The notes beneath the pieces were generated by a model that saw only the letters and a program-made list of their open reading frames with translations, did not search any database and was not told the origin of the DNA. From contig JAQWQJ010000097.1 of NCBI GenBank assembly GCA_029244725.1, positions 1 through 64,000 of the forward strand: 64,000 bases of DNA, in the 5' to 3' direction. Below are positions 1 through 7,386 of this stretch, in pieces. This DNA comes from Paracoccaceae bacterium (GTDB lineage: Bacteria > Pseudomonadota > Alphaproteobacteria > Rhodobacterales > Rhodobacteraceae). The position numbers and the translations under genes were made by a program. Position 1 is the first letter of the stretch. Each line of letters starts with the position of its first letter.

Positions 1-104
1 CCACATAAACTGGCCGCAGTTCGAGCCGTGGTTCCGGCAACAAAATGCTCGACCAGGCGACCCTGTTTATACTTACTTAAGCGACTCTTCCGCATGCTTC
101 CCAT
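1..104 (-). CDS. IS1595-family transposase, N-terminal fragment (runs off window)
   Basis: Only the first 35 residues are inside the window. The minus-strand reading from an ATG at 104 (or 95) gives the basic start MRKSRLSKYKQ followed by a helix-turn-helix-like stretch with AGTTARTAASL. I recognise this as the N-terminus of IS1595/ISXO2-type DDE transposases. This N-terminal region binds the insertion-sequence ends; the catalytic domain would lie beyond base 1. About 25 bases upstream of the start is a GGGGCTGACC-type sequence that looks like the terminal inverted repeat of this family. Whether the gene is intact cannot be judged. Confidence 0.72.
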   Translation of the reverse strand, partial: MGSMRKSRLSKYKQGRLVEHFVAGTTARTAASLC

Positions 105-139
105 GATAACACCTTTTTCGCGTTATCTGGGTCAGCCCC
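1..139 (-). mobile_element. Right end of an IS1595-family insertion sequence
   Basis: The transposase start (104) and the outward-reading sequence GGGGCTGACCCAGATAACG (minus strand, ending about base 139) together look like one terminus of an IS1016/IS1595-group element. The other terminus and the target duplication lie outside the window, so the boundary is approximate. Confidence 0.55.
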
Positions 140-230
140 TATATTTGCCATCCGTAACGTTGCAGACGCAAAATGCCCTGTCACCGGATCTGCAAAATCG
201 CATGTTGGTCAAACAGGTACCTGCCAGCGT

Positions 231-707
231 TCAGGCTGATCGATATAAGCGTACATTCGCGACAGCCACCTCAGCTTGAAATTCTCGACCTATCGCAAGA
301 ATACCGATCCGCCTAAGATGTTCAGGATCAAAACGGGCATCGGTCTTATGTGCCTCAACCGCTTCAAACGCTACCCGATGGCAGCGCCATTCCGATACGG
401 CAATAAAGTCAGTTCGAAACGACTGCCAAGAACGCGTCAGTTGGTCCGTGCGCAAGCGAATATCATAGTGCTCTCCGTTGCCGCAGGATTCAAACTCAAT
501 GCCATCCCAATCACTTGCATCAAATCCAGAGCCATCGTCACAGAGGTCAAAGGCAATTTGTACAAAGCCACCGTTGTTGTCCAAAGACACACCACCGCGC
601 AAAATAGTGGCTATGCGCCCGCGAAACATCTCCCGCTGCATGCCACCTTTAGAAATACCGCCCATCACTCCGTCAGCAACGTATTTCCACTTTGGATTTA
701 ATTCCAT
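231..707 (-). CDS. CIA30-family protein
   Basis: This 158-residue protein matches the CIA30 domain (complex I intermediate-associated protein 30, a beta-sandwich of the galactose-binding type). The diagnostic start WKYVADGVMGGISKG is at residues 7-21, and the middle has the family pattern FDASDWDGIEFESCGNG. In eukaryotes CIA30 assists NADH dehydrogenase assembly; the role of bacterial members is not established. There is no signal peptide. The start ATG at 707 gives the full domain without an extension. It lies alone between the insertion sequence and the integrated element and is probably chromosomal rather than part of either. Confidence 0.8.
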   Translation of the reverse strand: MELNPKWKYVADGVMGGISKGGMQREMFRGRIATILRGGVSLDNNGGFVQIAFDLCDDGSGFDASDWDGIEFESCGNGEHYDIRLRTDQLTRSWQSFRTDFIAVSEWRCHRVAFEAVEAHKTDARFDPEHLRRIGILAIGREFQAEVAVANVRLYRSA

Positions 708-833
708 CTCTGCAAACCCTCACAATTCTAATACAAAAGACTTTGGCGCCTAGCCTGAACAGTGACAATGCGGAGGCGAAGCGAGTAATCGGATCAGAAT
801 AGCCGCTAAGCCCGATATCTGCCTTGGGCGCAT

Positions 834-1202
834 CTAGCGCTCCGACGACGCCAACGCCCTTGCGTGCAACTCAGACAACTGTGTGCGGCGTTGCTGGAGC
901 AGCTCTATCATGCCTTCGTCCAGCCTTTCGGTCTTGGGTGACATCTCACGCTTTGGCAACATGAATGGAAGCGCTACTTTGGCTGCCATGATGCGCGCAC
1001 CAATCGGCTGGGTCACATCAAAGGCGATGCGTTCCATTTCGGCGAGCAGCGTATGACCCCGCTTGTGCACTTCTGAAGCAAGTAGCTTGGCGTCTTCTAC
1101 ATCGAGGATTTCAGCGACAACCTCTCTGGCTATCGTGGTCTTGTTCTTCGACCCCTTAGGCCGACCTGCGCCCGGCCTTCTGCCGCCAATCTTCTGTTGC
1201 AT
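834..1202 (-). CDS. Small basic DNA-binding protein, small-terminase-like
   Basis: This 122-residue protein starts with a glycine- and arginine-rich tail (GRRPGAGRPKGSKNK, residues 5-19), an AT-hook-like segment. The tail is followed by helical sequence in which TQPIGARIMAAKVALPFMLP resembles the repeat seen in phage small terminase subunits and related phage DNA-binding proteins. I chose the ATG at 1202 because the conserved basic motif begins just after it; an upstream ATG at 1283 adds unrelated residues. It is downstream of the RepA-like ATPase and in the same orientation. If the terminase reading is right, it could direct packaging of the element by a helper phage. The function is inferred, not shown. 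Confidence 0.5.
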   Translation of the reverse strand: MQQKIGGRRPGAGRPKGSKNKTTIAREVVAEILDVEDAKLLASEVHKRGHTLLAEMERIAFDVTQPIGARIMAAKVALPFMLPKREMSPKTERLDEGMIELLQQRRTQLSELHARALASSER

Positions 1203-1383
1203 TGCTCTAACCCCATGAGGATAACTAGGTGATATAATATAACACTTTTCGTATTGGGAAAAGGCGGCAGCGTTTCCTTGCATCTATTGCTTGATCGGCA
1301 GCCAGAACCAAAGTCGTCCTGCGACCGTAAACTGACGATTGTCATCGAGCGTGGATTTAGTGGGGCGGCGGCTTTATCCTTTA

Positions 1384-1480
1384 CAGCAGCATGCGCATTG
1401 AGATGAACGAGCAACATGTTGCATTGTGCGTGCTGGCGCACTGTAACCCCTAAAGGGGTATACAATGCGCACAATCGCCT
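1384..1480. other. Palindrome-rich stretch downstream of the RepA-like gene
   Basis: Several inverted repeats crowd the gap between the small basic protein and the ATPase gene. TGCGCATTG (1392-1400) pairs with CAATGCGCA (1463-1471), and ATTGTGCG (1423-1430) pairs with CGCACAAT (1468-1475). GCAACATGTTGC (1411-1422) is a perfect palindrome, and ACCCCT-AA-AGGGGT (1446-1459) is a short hairpin. This density suggests an origin, a packaging or nicking site, or an operator. There is no T-run typical of an intrinsic terminator. Confidence 0.45.
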
Positions 1481-1483
1481 TTC

Positions 1484-2677
1484 TCATTGGCGCTTCTTGT
1501 CGGTGTCATTTTCAGTGCGCGGGCTGCCTTCTGCATACCAAATTCCACTCTTGGGGTGGCGGCTGCTGTCTTCGATCTTCGGCCCATCCACTCCATCAAA
1601 TATCCAATTTGCGACCAGCTGGTTTCTCGCGATCAGTCGGTTCATGGCTTCATGCAATTCTTCGACAGAGTGCTGATTACAATGCGCCGCTTCGTGCAAG
1701 GCTTTCGGCAAGTACAGGCTTCTGGATGTTGTTGTGATTTTGGCCACGACACCTCTGCTCGCCAACTCTTTGATACCATCCAGCAGATCGTCCATGACTG
1801 GCTCTAGGTTCTTTGTCATGGCCACCTCAGCTAACAAGCTGTCGACCGGCTTGAGCACGCCCCAGTCTTTGTCCCACAAGCAATCTATATCGGGGATGGA
1901 CGGGCCATAACTGCTCTTCTGCTGGCTGAGCTTGGGAAACCTGTCACTTCCCGCTTTTTGCAGAAGTAGCCTTGATCTCGATTTGCTGGACCATGCCCGT
2001 GACCCGCCGTAGGTCGATGCTTCGTCTTTCGCTGGGTGTCCTATCAGCATGATTGCAGTGTCGTTGGCCATTGCCAGCTGATTAAGGTGACGCATCATTG
2101 CCGCGACCTTCGTAAAGTCGTTTTCATTGTCGGAATACACGTCAGAAATAGGGTCTAGAATGACCAAATCCAAGTTGCCCGTTTCTAAACGGGCCTGCAG
2201 CTGCTCAGCAAACTTTCTTGGAGAGGCCTCGCCTTCGCGATCGAACTTCATGATGGTTATGTCAGCACCGGTCATATCAGGCATGTCAAAATTCTGCTCG
2301 ACAAGTTCGAAATCTTCCTCGGTTAGGTCTAGCATCTCAACGATGCGCTTGAAGCGGTCGATCACGGCCCGCTCTGGGTCTTCCGGGCTGATATACAGCA
2401 CGCGCTGCGGCGCTTTCGGTGCCGCGAGCAATGCAGATCGACCGACCGCAAGCTGAATTGCCAGCAGCACGGTCAGCGTACTTTTGCCCAAACCATCTCT
2501 GCCGTAGAGCGTGGTCAGGATGCCGCGCGGGACGTACCCTTCGATGACAAATTCCGGCGGCCCCTTGTGATCAGCCAATCGTTCTTTCCAGCTTCGATGC
2601 TCCTTGCCAAACGTGCTAAGGCGCAACTTTTCCGCCGCGGCTGCGGCGACCAACTCATCGTGAATGTGCTTGGTCAT
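1484..2677 (-). CDS. RepA/RecA-fold replicative ATPase of the element
   Basis: This 397-residue P-loop ATPase belongs to the AAA_25/RepA group, which includes hexameric plasmid and phage helicases. Walker A is GRDGLGKST (residues 59-67), Walker B ends in LVILDP (aspartate near 175), and the sensor strand IMLIGHPAK carries histidine 214. The C-terminal third is probably a winged-helix domain. I use the ATG at 2677 because it overlaps the stop of the primase gene as ATGA, the usual sign of translational coupling; an ATG six codons upstream is less likely. With the upstream primase it forms a primase-helicase pair that should start replication of the excised element. Confidence 0.75.
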   Translation of the reverse strand: MTKHIHDELVAAAAAEKLRLSTFGKEHRSWKERLADHKGPPEFVIEGYVPRGILTTLYGRDGLGKSTLTVLLAIQLAVGRSALLAAPKAPQRVLYISPEDPERAVIDRFKRIVEMLDLTEEDFELVEQNFDMPDMTGADITIMKFDREGEASPRKFAEQLQARLETGNLDLVILDPISDVYSDNENDFTKVAAMMRHLNQLAMANDTAIMLIGHPAKDEASTYGGSRAWSSKSRSRLLLQKAGSDRFPKLSQQKSSYGPSIPDIDCLWDKDWGVLKPVDSLLAEVAMTKNLEPVMDDLLDGIKELASRGVVAKITTTSRSLYLPKALHEAAHCNQHSVEELHEAMNRLIARNQLVANWIFDGVDGPKIEDSSRHPKSGIWYAEGSPRTENDTDKKRQ

Positions 2678-3603
2678 TTGTTTCCACCCAACCAATGACG
2701 TCCGCGATGCTGATAATGTTCCATCACAGCAACCAGTTTGTCGGCCCCGTTATTGACGTCGGTCCTTGGGCCACTCTTGACGGCGACCCAATCGAGGAAC
2801 TTGGTTATCCCGTGGCCATGGCTATGGTAGCAGTTGAACCCGCGTGTGGCGTTCGTATCACCAACCGGAAGGTAATACGCTCTGTCGTCGGCATTTGAAT
2901 GCAAATCAGCCCATGGGCAGGTGATTTCCCACCAACCATCGGCGCATTCTTTGCGCAATTGTCCAGTTGCCTTCAACCAATCCCAGACACGGTCGTCAGG
3001 GTGCAAGTGCGGCCGCGTAGAGGCCATTTCCTTAGGCTTTGGTAGGGTTGTGACCCCCAATGCTGAAAGGAGCTTGTCGTGTGGAAAACGCCGCAGTGGG
3101 TCCCAATGTACCAGCTGAGCTGCGTGTCGCTTGCCAAGCGGCCGCGATCTGGGCAGCCTGAACCAACGGACGACGTTTTTCATGCCTTTGTCTGAAAGCC
3201 CATTGTCCGTTAACGCTCGGATCATCTGATCATGCAGGACAGCATCCCGAAGAGGTTCTTCGAAGAGGTATCCCCACTGTTCTGATCCCCGCTTTGTTTG
3301 CATCCTCCACGTCGGTGCCAAAACAGGTTCGGGCACCTTTTCAAATACATCATCTAGGACGACACCGATGCCGCCAGTGAAGTTTGCCTTACGGCTGGTT
3401 TGATAAGGCTGTGTCGGCATTTGTAGTGCCAAGGACGCATGGTGCATCTCCGACAGATCAGCATCCGGCCAACGATGCCCCCAGAACACAGTTGCGCCGT
3501 CAGATGGCCGCCTGCGCGTCTGGCCCAGAACAGGTGTCTCTGATGCCGCGTCGTACTTGAAATAGATGCCGTTGATGAAGTCGATCAAGCTCACTTGCTG
3601 CAT
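2674..3603 (-). CDS. Archaeo-eukaryotic-type (RepB-like) DNA primase
   Basis: This 309-residue protein resembles primases of mobile elements in the archaeo-eukaryotic primase superfamily. An acidic VVLDDVFEKV strand (aspartates 84-85) is followed by a PTWRMQTKRGSEQWGYLF segment, the usual arrangement of this group. The motif HWDPLRRFPHDKL (166-178) lies between this domain and a C-terminal region with C229, H235, C258, H260 and H262 that may bind zinc. It should make primers for the element. The start overlaps the end of the AlpA-like gene by 13 bases, and its stop overlaps the ATPase start. The exact catalytic residues cannot be fixed from one sequence. Confidence 0.7.
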   Translation of the reverse strand: MQQVSLIDFINGIYFKYDAASETPVLGQTRRRPSDGATVFWGHRWPDADLSEMHHASLALQMPTQPYQTSRKANFTGGIGVVLDDVFEKVPEPVLAPTWRMQTKRGSEQWGYLFEEPLRDAVLHDQMIRALTDNGLSDKGMKNVVRWFRLPRSRPLGKRHAAQLVHWDPLRRFPHDKLLSALGVTTLPKPKEMASTRPHLHPDDRVWDWLKATGQLRKECADGWWEITCPWADLHSNADDRAYYLPVGDTNATRGFNCYHSHGHGITKFLDWVAVKSGPRTDVNNGADKLVAVMEHYQHRGRHWLGGNK

Positions 3604-3800
3604 GATGTCGCCTCCTCTGCGTGAGCGCGATCGCCGCGAATATAGGCCTGTACCTCTGATTCCCGGAAGCGGGTCGCAGCTCCGACCTTCACTGGCTGTG
3701 GAAAGCCCGGCAGTGCCTTGATGTGCCGGTAGATCGATGCACGGCCAAGGCCGCCAAGGGCGGTGGCCAGCTCGTCTATGGTGAGTAATTTGTCGGTCAT
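3591..3800 (-). CDS. AlpA-family helix-turn-helix regulator
   Basis: This 69-residue protein is a MerR/AlpA-type DNA-binding domain: LLTIDELATALGG, then ASIYRHIKALPGFPQPVKVG, then a beta-wing and FRESEVQAYI. The ATG at 3800 is preceded by GGAGA at good spacing; longer readings add non-homologous residues. AlpA-like proteins commonly activate the integrase or excision functions of P4-like elements and satellites. Here the gene lies between the topoisomerase-like gene (67-base gap) and the primase, in one operon. Confidence 0.85.
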   Translation of the reverse strand: MTDKLLTIDELATALGGLGRASIYRHIKALPGFPQPVKVGAATRFRESEVQAYIRGDRAHAEEATSCSK

Positions 3801-3867
3801 GTTGCCGTCTCCTTGTCTGTAAAGATGTGGGGTGGCAGGAGTCTGTCTTTTCAAATGCGATGAAGGC

Positions 3868-4734
3868 TTACTCATGATCGCGATCCTGCAGATATAAGGA
3901 GCGCTTGGCCTCGAAGGTGGCGCGTTCCGCATAGAAGATACTTTTGTCGTATTCCTTTGAAAGCGCATCCCTCAAGATATCCTGAAGGACGTCAGGCGGT
4001 ATCGCCTCGCACTGCACGGCGACCTCAGATGTGAAGGCTCGCGCGTCGGTCTTCTTGGGAGGTTTCCCCGGCAAATTGTACTGTCTGATCTGTGCGGGCG
4101 TGACCGCCAAACGGTTTGTATCGATCTCTCGCAAATTACCGCAAAACGACATCACATTTTCAAACAGGGCGACGTGCAGGGCTTCACCGCTCGGGTCGTG
4201 GTCTCCGAGATGCCAAAGTATTGCTGCTCGACCGTCGTCCTCGATCGCCTTGGCGAGACTGTGCTGCGCGGTCAGGCTGTCAAAGCCGCCTGAGCTAAGA
4301 ACCTTGACGCCAAAGTCGTCTGCGACAGCAGCCAACATTGGCAGCATACCAGCAGCTTCACACAAAACTATCTGGTGAAATGGCTGACCAACGTCGCGGT
4401 TAAGGTCACCTTTTTTCAGTGCTTGATTGACACGATTTTCAAGCGTTTCGAAGCTGGCATATCCGTGAGTAACGCTTTCCTTGATGCCGTCATCTCGAAT
4501 GTAGTCCATCGGTATCCTGCCAGCGCGTCGTGCTCGGTTCAACGCCTCAGCAAGGTTCTTGTAACCCTTATCCGTTTTGTCGATTTGGCCTTTGGAAACC
4601 ATGCGGTAATAAATCTGACGGACGGTCAGTGGTAGTTGATACCGATATTCTTCGAGTACGTTGATAGCATCTGTTACCCGTTCAACGTTGACAGGCTTAG
4701 GTGACCATTCAGCGTATCCTCTAACGCGCTTCAT
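3868..4734 (-). CDS. Topoisomerase VI-A / Spo11-like protein without B subunit
   Basis: The 288 residues read as a compact type IIB topoisomerase A subunit. The N-terminal winged helix contains LTVRQIYYRMV (residues 36-46), matching the catalytic-tyrosine motif of TopoVI-A and Spo11 (Tyr42 or Tyr43). A Toprim domain follows: IVLCEAAGM supplies the glutamate (126), SSGGFDSLTA matches the conserved glycine strand, and LGDHDPSGEAL gives the DxD pair (178, 180). The final part, LTP-like VTPAQIRQYNLP with PPKKTDAR, also fits TopoVI-A. No GHKL-type B subunit is encoded nearby. Stand-alone A-like proteins ('Mini-A') are, as I recall, known from some mobile elements. It heads the element's replication operon, and its start overlaps the small ORF before it. 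Confidence 0.72.
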   Translation of the reverse strand: MKRVRGYAEWSPKPVNVERVTDAINVLEEYRYQLPLTVRQIYYRMVSKGQIDKTDKGYKNLAEALNRARRAGRIPMDYIRDDGIKESVTHGYASFETLENRVNQALKKGDLNRDVGQPFHQIVLCEAAGMLPMLAAVADDFGVKVLSSGGFDSLTAQHSLAKAIEDDGRAAILWHLGDHDPSGEALHVALFENVMSFCGNLREIDTNRLAVTPAQIRQYNLPGKPPKKTDARAFTSEVAVQCEAIPPDVLQDILRDALSKEYDKSIFYAERATFEAKRSLYLQDRDHE

Positions 4735-4828
4735 GGCATTGCCCTCCGTTAAAGCGCGCCAAGTGAATATTTAGCTTCACCAGATCAATTGATTGCCTCA
4801 TCTCAATGGTGTGAAATTTGTCGGTCAT
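4721..4828 (-). CDS. Possible 35-residue leader protein
   Basis: A short reading frame begins MTDKFHTIEMRQS, has AAAAGGA a few bases upstream of its ATG, and ends 14 bases inside the topoisomerase-like gene. Its last part contains GGAGGG, which is also the ribosome-binding site of the next gene, so translation of the two could be coupled. I recognise no family. It may be a true small protein or only a leader peptide. Confidence 0.35.
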   Translation of the reverse strand: MTDKFHTIEMRQSIDLVKLNIHLARFNGGQCHEAR

Positions 4829-4894
4829 TATGATGTCCTTTTCAAAGCGCCGCTATAGGAAGCAGGGCGACACCACGAGGCTCACAAAATTGGC

Positions 4895-4948
4895 TTAGGA
4901 GAAAAACATGCGAACTTTAGGAGAAAATTAGAAAGGTCAGGGAGAAAA
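4895..4948. repeat. Iteron-like direct repeats
   Basis: TTAGGAGAAAA occurs at 4895-4905 and again, perfectly, at 4917-4927. A degenerate third copy, AGGGAGAAAA, lies at 4939-4948, and GGGGAAA follows at about 4960. The period is 21-22 bases, two helical turns, as in replication iterons or repeated operators. They lie just upstream of the start of the minus-strand replication operon. Confidence 0.55.
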
Positions 4949-4960
4949 CTATCTGGATCG

Positions 4961-5392
4961 GGGAAATTTCAATTTTTACGGCATGTTGCGATTCAGAAAT
5001 TGCGTCGCGCTGAGCAATTGACCCAAAGTGACCTCGACGAACTGGAGCGGATGTTCTTGGAAGAGGGCGTTTCAGACGAAAACAGATTGGCAAAACTTCG
5101 GGAAGAAGGCGGCTTGGGCCGTTTTCTGCGCTCACTTGCCGGCCTCGATCGGCAAGCTTCAAAAGAGGCATTCAGCAACTTAGCCTCTAAGTCGTTGACG
5201 GCAAACCAGACGGAGTTTCTAAACCTCATTCTAGATCACCTGTCTGAGAGTGGGACTATCGACCCACGTCGGTTTTATGAAAGCCCTTTCACTGATATAG
5301 ACGACCTGGGTATCAACGGAGTATTCGAGCCTGCAGAAGTTAAGTCGATTGTTTCGACATTGAAAATTCTTGATCAGGCGGCCGCGGCATGA
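4961..5392 (+). pseudogene. Remnant of type I restriction enzyme HsdR, C-terminus
   Basis: The reading frame encodes about 140 residues matching only the C-terminal helical domain of EcoEI-type HsdR subunits: IQKLRRAEQLT, then LDELERMFLEEG, then GLGRFLRSLAGLDRQA, then LTANQTEFLNLILDHL and RFYESPFTDI. Whole HsdR proteins are around 800-1000 residues with nuclease and helicase domains, all missing here. The homology starts upstream of the first usable start (TTG at 5000), which shows truncation rather than a small gene. No hsdM or hsdS is present. The fragment lies on the strand opposite the surrounding element genes and is probably left over from an earlier cargo region. Confidence 0.78.
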
Positions 5393-5468
5393 CCAAAGGG
5401 CCAATGCCCTAGTTGGGGCAATAACGTCCGGAGTAAATTAGCCCGATGCAAATTTTGATCAGCAGCTT

Positions 5469-5981
5469 TTATATCCTGTCTTCTGGATATTCCTGCGGAA
5501 ACCACTTTCTAAGGAGGTCCAATCCTACTGAAGCAAGACGCTGCACATCGTGCTTTTCAATTCCGCACCGTTCAGCCGTCTGCTTCACGGCTACTTCTTC
5601 TGCAGAGGCAAATATCGGATCAGTTTGGTGATATGTATAAAAAGCGCTGTAAGTGATCGCGCCGCGGGCTTTCATCGCTAGTTTCCGTTCCTGCTCCCGC
5701 ACCCTGTATACAGATAGGTTCGTGGCCATTTTCTCATTCCGCAACTCTAGAAAACGCCGCTCAAGACGCTTCGCCATACTTGACGGTTTGGGCTTCATTT
5801 CGGCGTCATCCGCCAAGCTATATTTCGGTTTGCCTGTTGACGATGCCGCTTCGAGGCCAACTACTATTCGGCTGATCATACTAATCGAAAGGTTGCAGTT
5901 TCCAGCGCACCAACGCTCTGACATGTCGATCAGGCGTTTTCGATCCTGTTCCTCATGGCTTGGCCGTCCTGGCTTCTTCAT
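5469..5981 (-). CDS. Unknown protein of the integrated element
   Basis: The 170-residue protein starts KKPGRPSHEEQDRKRL, is strongly charged and mostly helical, and has no recognisable catalytic motif, signal peptide or membrane segment. I chose the ATG at 5981, which has a weak GGAG upstream; an upstream ATG adds arginine-rich residues of no obvious family. It is the gene next to the integrase, separated from it by about 70 bases, where excision factors or cargo genes are common. I do not recognise the family; a DNA-binding role is only a guess from the basic composition. Confidence 0.6.
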   Translation of the reverse strand: MKKPGRPSHEEQDRKRLIDMSERWCAGNCNLSISMISRIVVGLEAASSTGKPKYSLADDAEMKPKPSSMAKRLERRFLELRNEKMATNLSVYRVREQERKLAMKARGAITYSAFYTYHQTDPIFASAEEVAVKQTAERCGIEKHDVQRLASVGLDLLRKWFPQEYPEDRI

Positions 5982-6051
5982 GGCCTTGCTCCGATCTCGA
6001 TTACGTCTGCATCTTTCTGGCGGCAGTGCCGCGCCCAACAATTAAGCAACA

Positions 6052-7236
6052 TTACTTCACCTGTTTGCCGATCGGAGTTTCCAGTCGGATGACGTCGCCC
6101 GAGGATGGCAAGCAGTGTGCCGACCACTTCTCCATCAGGTCTCGCCGCTTTTCGATCAGGTCTGATCTTCTATAAGCCCGCTCCACGGCATTGCCGACGG
6201 TGTGTGCAAGGCTCAACTCCGCAATCTCGCGCGGCATAGCACTCTTCTCGGCAGCCCAATCCCTAAAGCTTGACCGAAAGCCATGCACCGTGGCGTCACC
6301 GTAGCCGACGCGCTTTAGCAGTTGCGCCATTGCCATATTCGACAAACCTTTTCCGATTCTTTGGCCCGGAAAGACAAAGTCATCGTCAAGGCCCCGAACA
6401 TCGGCCAAGACAGCCAGAGCTTCATCCGTCAGGGGGACGCGGTGTTCACGATTGGATTTCATCCGTTCCTTCGGGATAATCCAAAGCCGTTCCTGCACAT
6501 CAATCTCGGACCACCTAGCGCCAATGATTTCACCGGTACGTGCTGCTGTCAGGATCAAAAACTGCAAAGCCCTCGCTGCGGTGCTATTTCCAAGCTTTGG
6601 AAGCAGTGTTGGAACGTCTTGCCAATGCAAGGCAGCGTGATGCTTGACCACGTCGCGCTGCTTGCTGAGGCCCTTATTGACGCCTTCAACGGGATTGACG
6701 CCGGTGTAGTGACCGGCAGTACGCGCCCAGTCCATCACGGTTCGAATTCTCTGTCGAACTCTGCGGGCCGTTTCGGCTTTGTCTGTCCAAATGGGTGCGA
6801 GTACGGCGAGTACGTCAGCTTGCGTGATGTCGTTGACCGGCTTTGCGCCGATCGCTGGAAAGGCATAGGTCACGAGGGTGTTGATCCATTGATCCTGGTG
6901 CTTCCCGTTTGAACCTTGCCCGACAACTTGGTCCGCGTGGACCTGTCTGGCCGCCTCAGAGAACGTCGGACAGGCCACATGGGCCAGCCTTTGTGCGATT
7001 GGGTCACCACCGTCGCGCGCAATCTTACGGGCCTCACGCGCCTTTTCACGAGCCTCAGCAAGGGAAACCCAAGAATACCCACCTAGGCCAATATCACGTC
7101 TTTTCCCTCGGACCATGGTCCGAAGCACCCACGACTTACCGCCTCGCCTACCGATAACCAGCGCCAAACCGTCGCCGTCGACGTAGTGACCCGGATCTTT
7201 TAGCGCCTCGGCCCTCCGCGCTGTAAGTTTAGGCAT
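6052..7236 (-). CDS. P4-type tyrosine recombinase / integrase
   Basis: The 394 residues show the complete prophage-type integrase architecture. An N-terminal arm-binding domain (DUF4102 type, DGDGLALVIGRRGGKSW at 20-36) is followed by a SAM-like core-binding domain at about 90-190 and a catalytic domain. Catalytic residues visible are Arg233 in TAARTGEI, Lys260, the His318-x-x-Arg321 pair in HGFRSSFRDW, His345 in LAHTVGNAVERAY and the nucleophile Tyr355. The gene ends toward the element and starts 150 bases from the 3' end of tRNA-Ser. That position indicates integration into the tRNA gene. All catalytic residues are intact, so it could be active. Confidence 0.92.
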   Translation of the reverse strand: MPKLTARRAEALKDPGHYVDGDGLALVIGRRGGKSWVLRTMVRGKRRDIGLGGYSWVSLAEAREKAREARKIARDGGDPIAQRLAHVACPTFSEAARQVHADQVVGQGSNGKHQDQWINTLVTYAFPAIGAKPVNDITQADVLAVLAPIWTDKAETARRVRQRIRTVMDWARTAGHYTGVNPVEGVNKGLSKQRDVVKHHAALHWQDVPTLLPKLGNSTAARALQFLILTAARTGEIIGARWSEIDVQERLWIIPKERMKSNREHRVPLTDEALAVLADVRGLDDDFVFPGQRIGKGLSNMAMAQLLKRVGYGDATVHGFRSSFRDWAAEKSAMPREIAELSLAHTVGNAVERAYRRSDLIEKRRDLMEKWSAHCLPSSGDVIRLETPIGKQVK

Positions 7237-7386
7237 TCGAACACCATCACGCTATTACCAACATTTCCCCCAACATAATGCATGAGATCTGTTGAGGCAA
7301 GTTGAACCGTCATGAGGTCTTATATGTCAAAATACCATAAAAATATGGCCATGTGATAGTCCATGATACATTGTGGGATGGGGTTT

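Larger units (their letters stand above)
834..7386. mobile_element. Integrated satellite-like element at tRNA-Ser
   Basis: The element abuts the 3' end of tRNA-Ser(GGA) with its integrase nearest the tRNA, the standard arrangement for P4-type integration. It encodes an integrase, an AlpA-type regulator, a primase, a RepA-like ATPase, a topoisomerase VI-A-like protein and a small terminase-like protein, all on the minus strand. It also contains one degraded restriction gene on the plus strand. No capsid, tail or conjugation genes are visible, which points to a phage satellite or a mobilisable element rather than a full prophage. I could not find a convincing copy of the tRNA 3' end on the left, so the left limit given is only the last gene I assign to it. 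Confidence 0.6.

Noticed and set aside
742-748. TTTGGCG as a left copy of the tRNA-Ser attachment site
   Set aside because: Only seven bases match the tRNA 3' end region (7385-7391 reads TTTGGCG); such a match is expected by chance. The left border stays unknown.
1130-1474. A 114-residue minus-strand frame across the palindromic region
   Set aside because: It overlaps the small basic DNA-binding gene in another frame and crosses the inverted repeats; no similarity.
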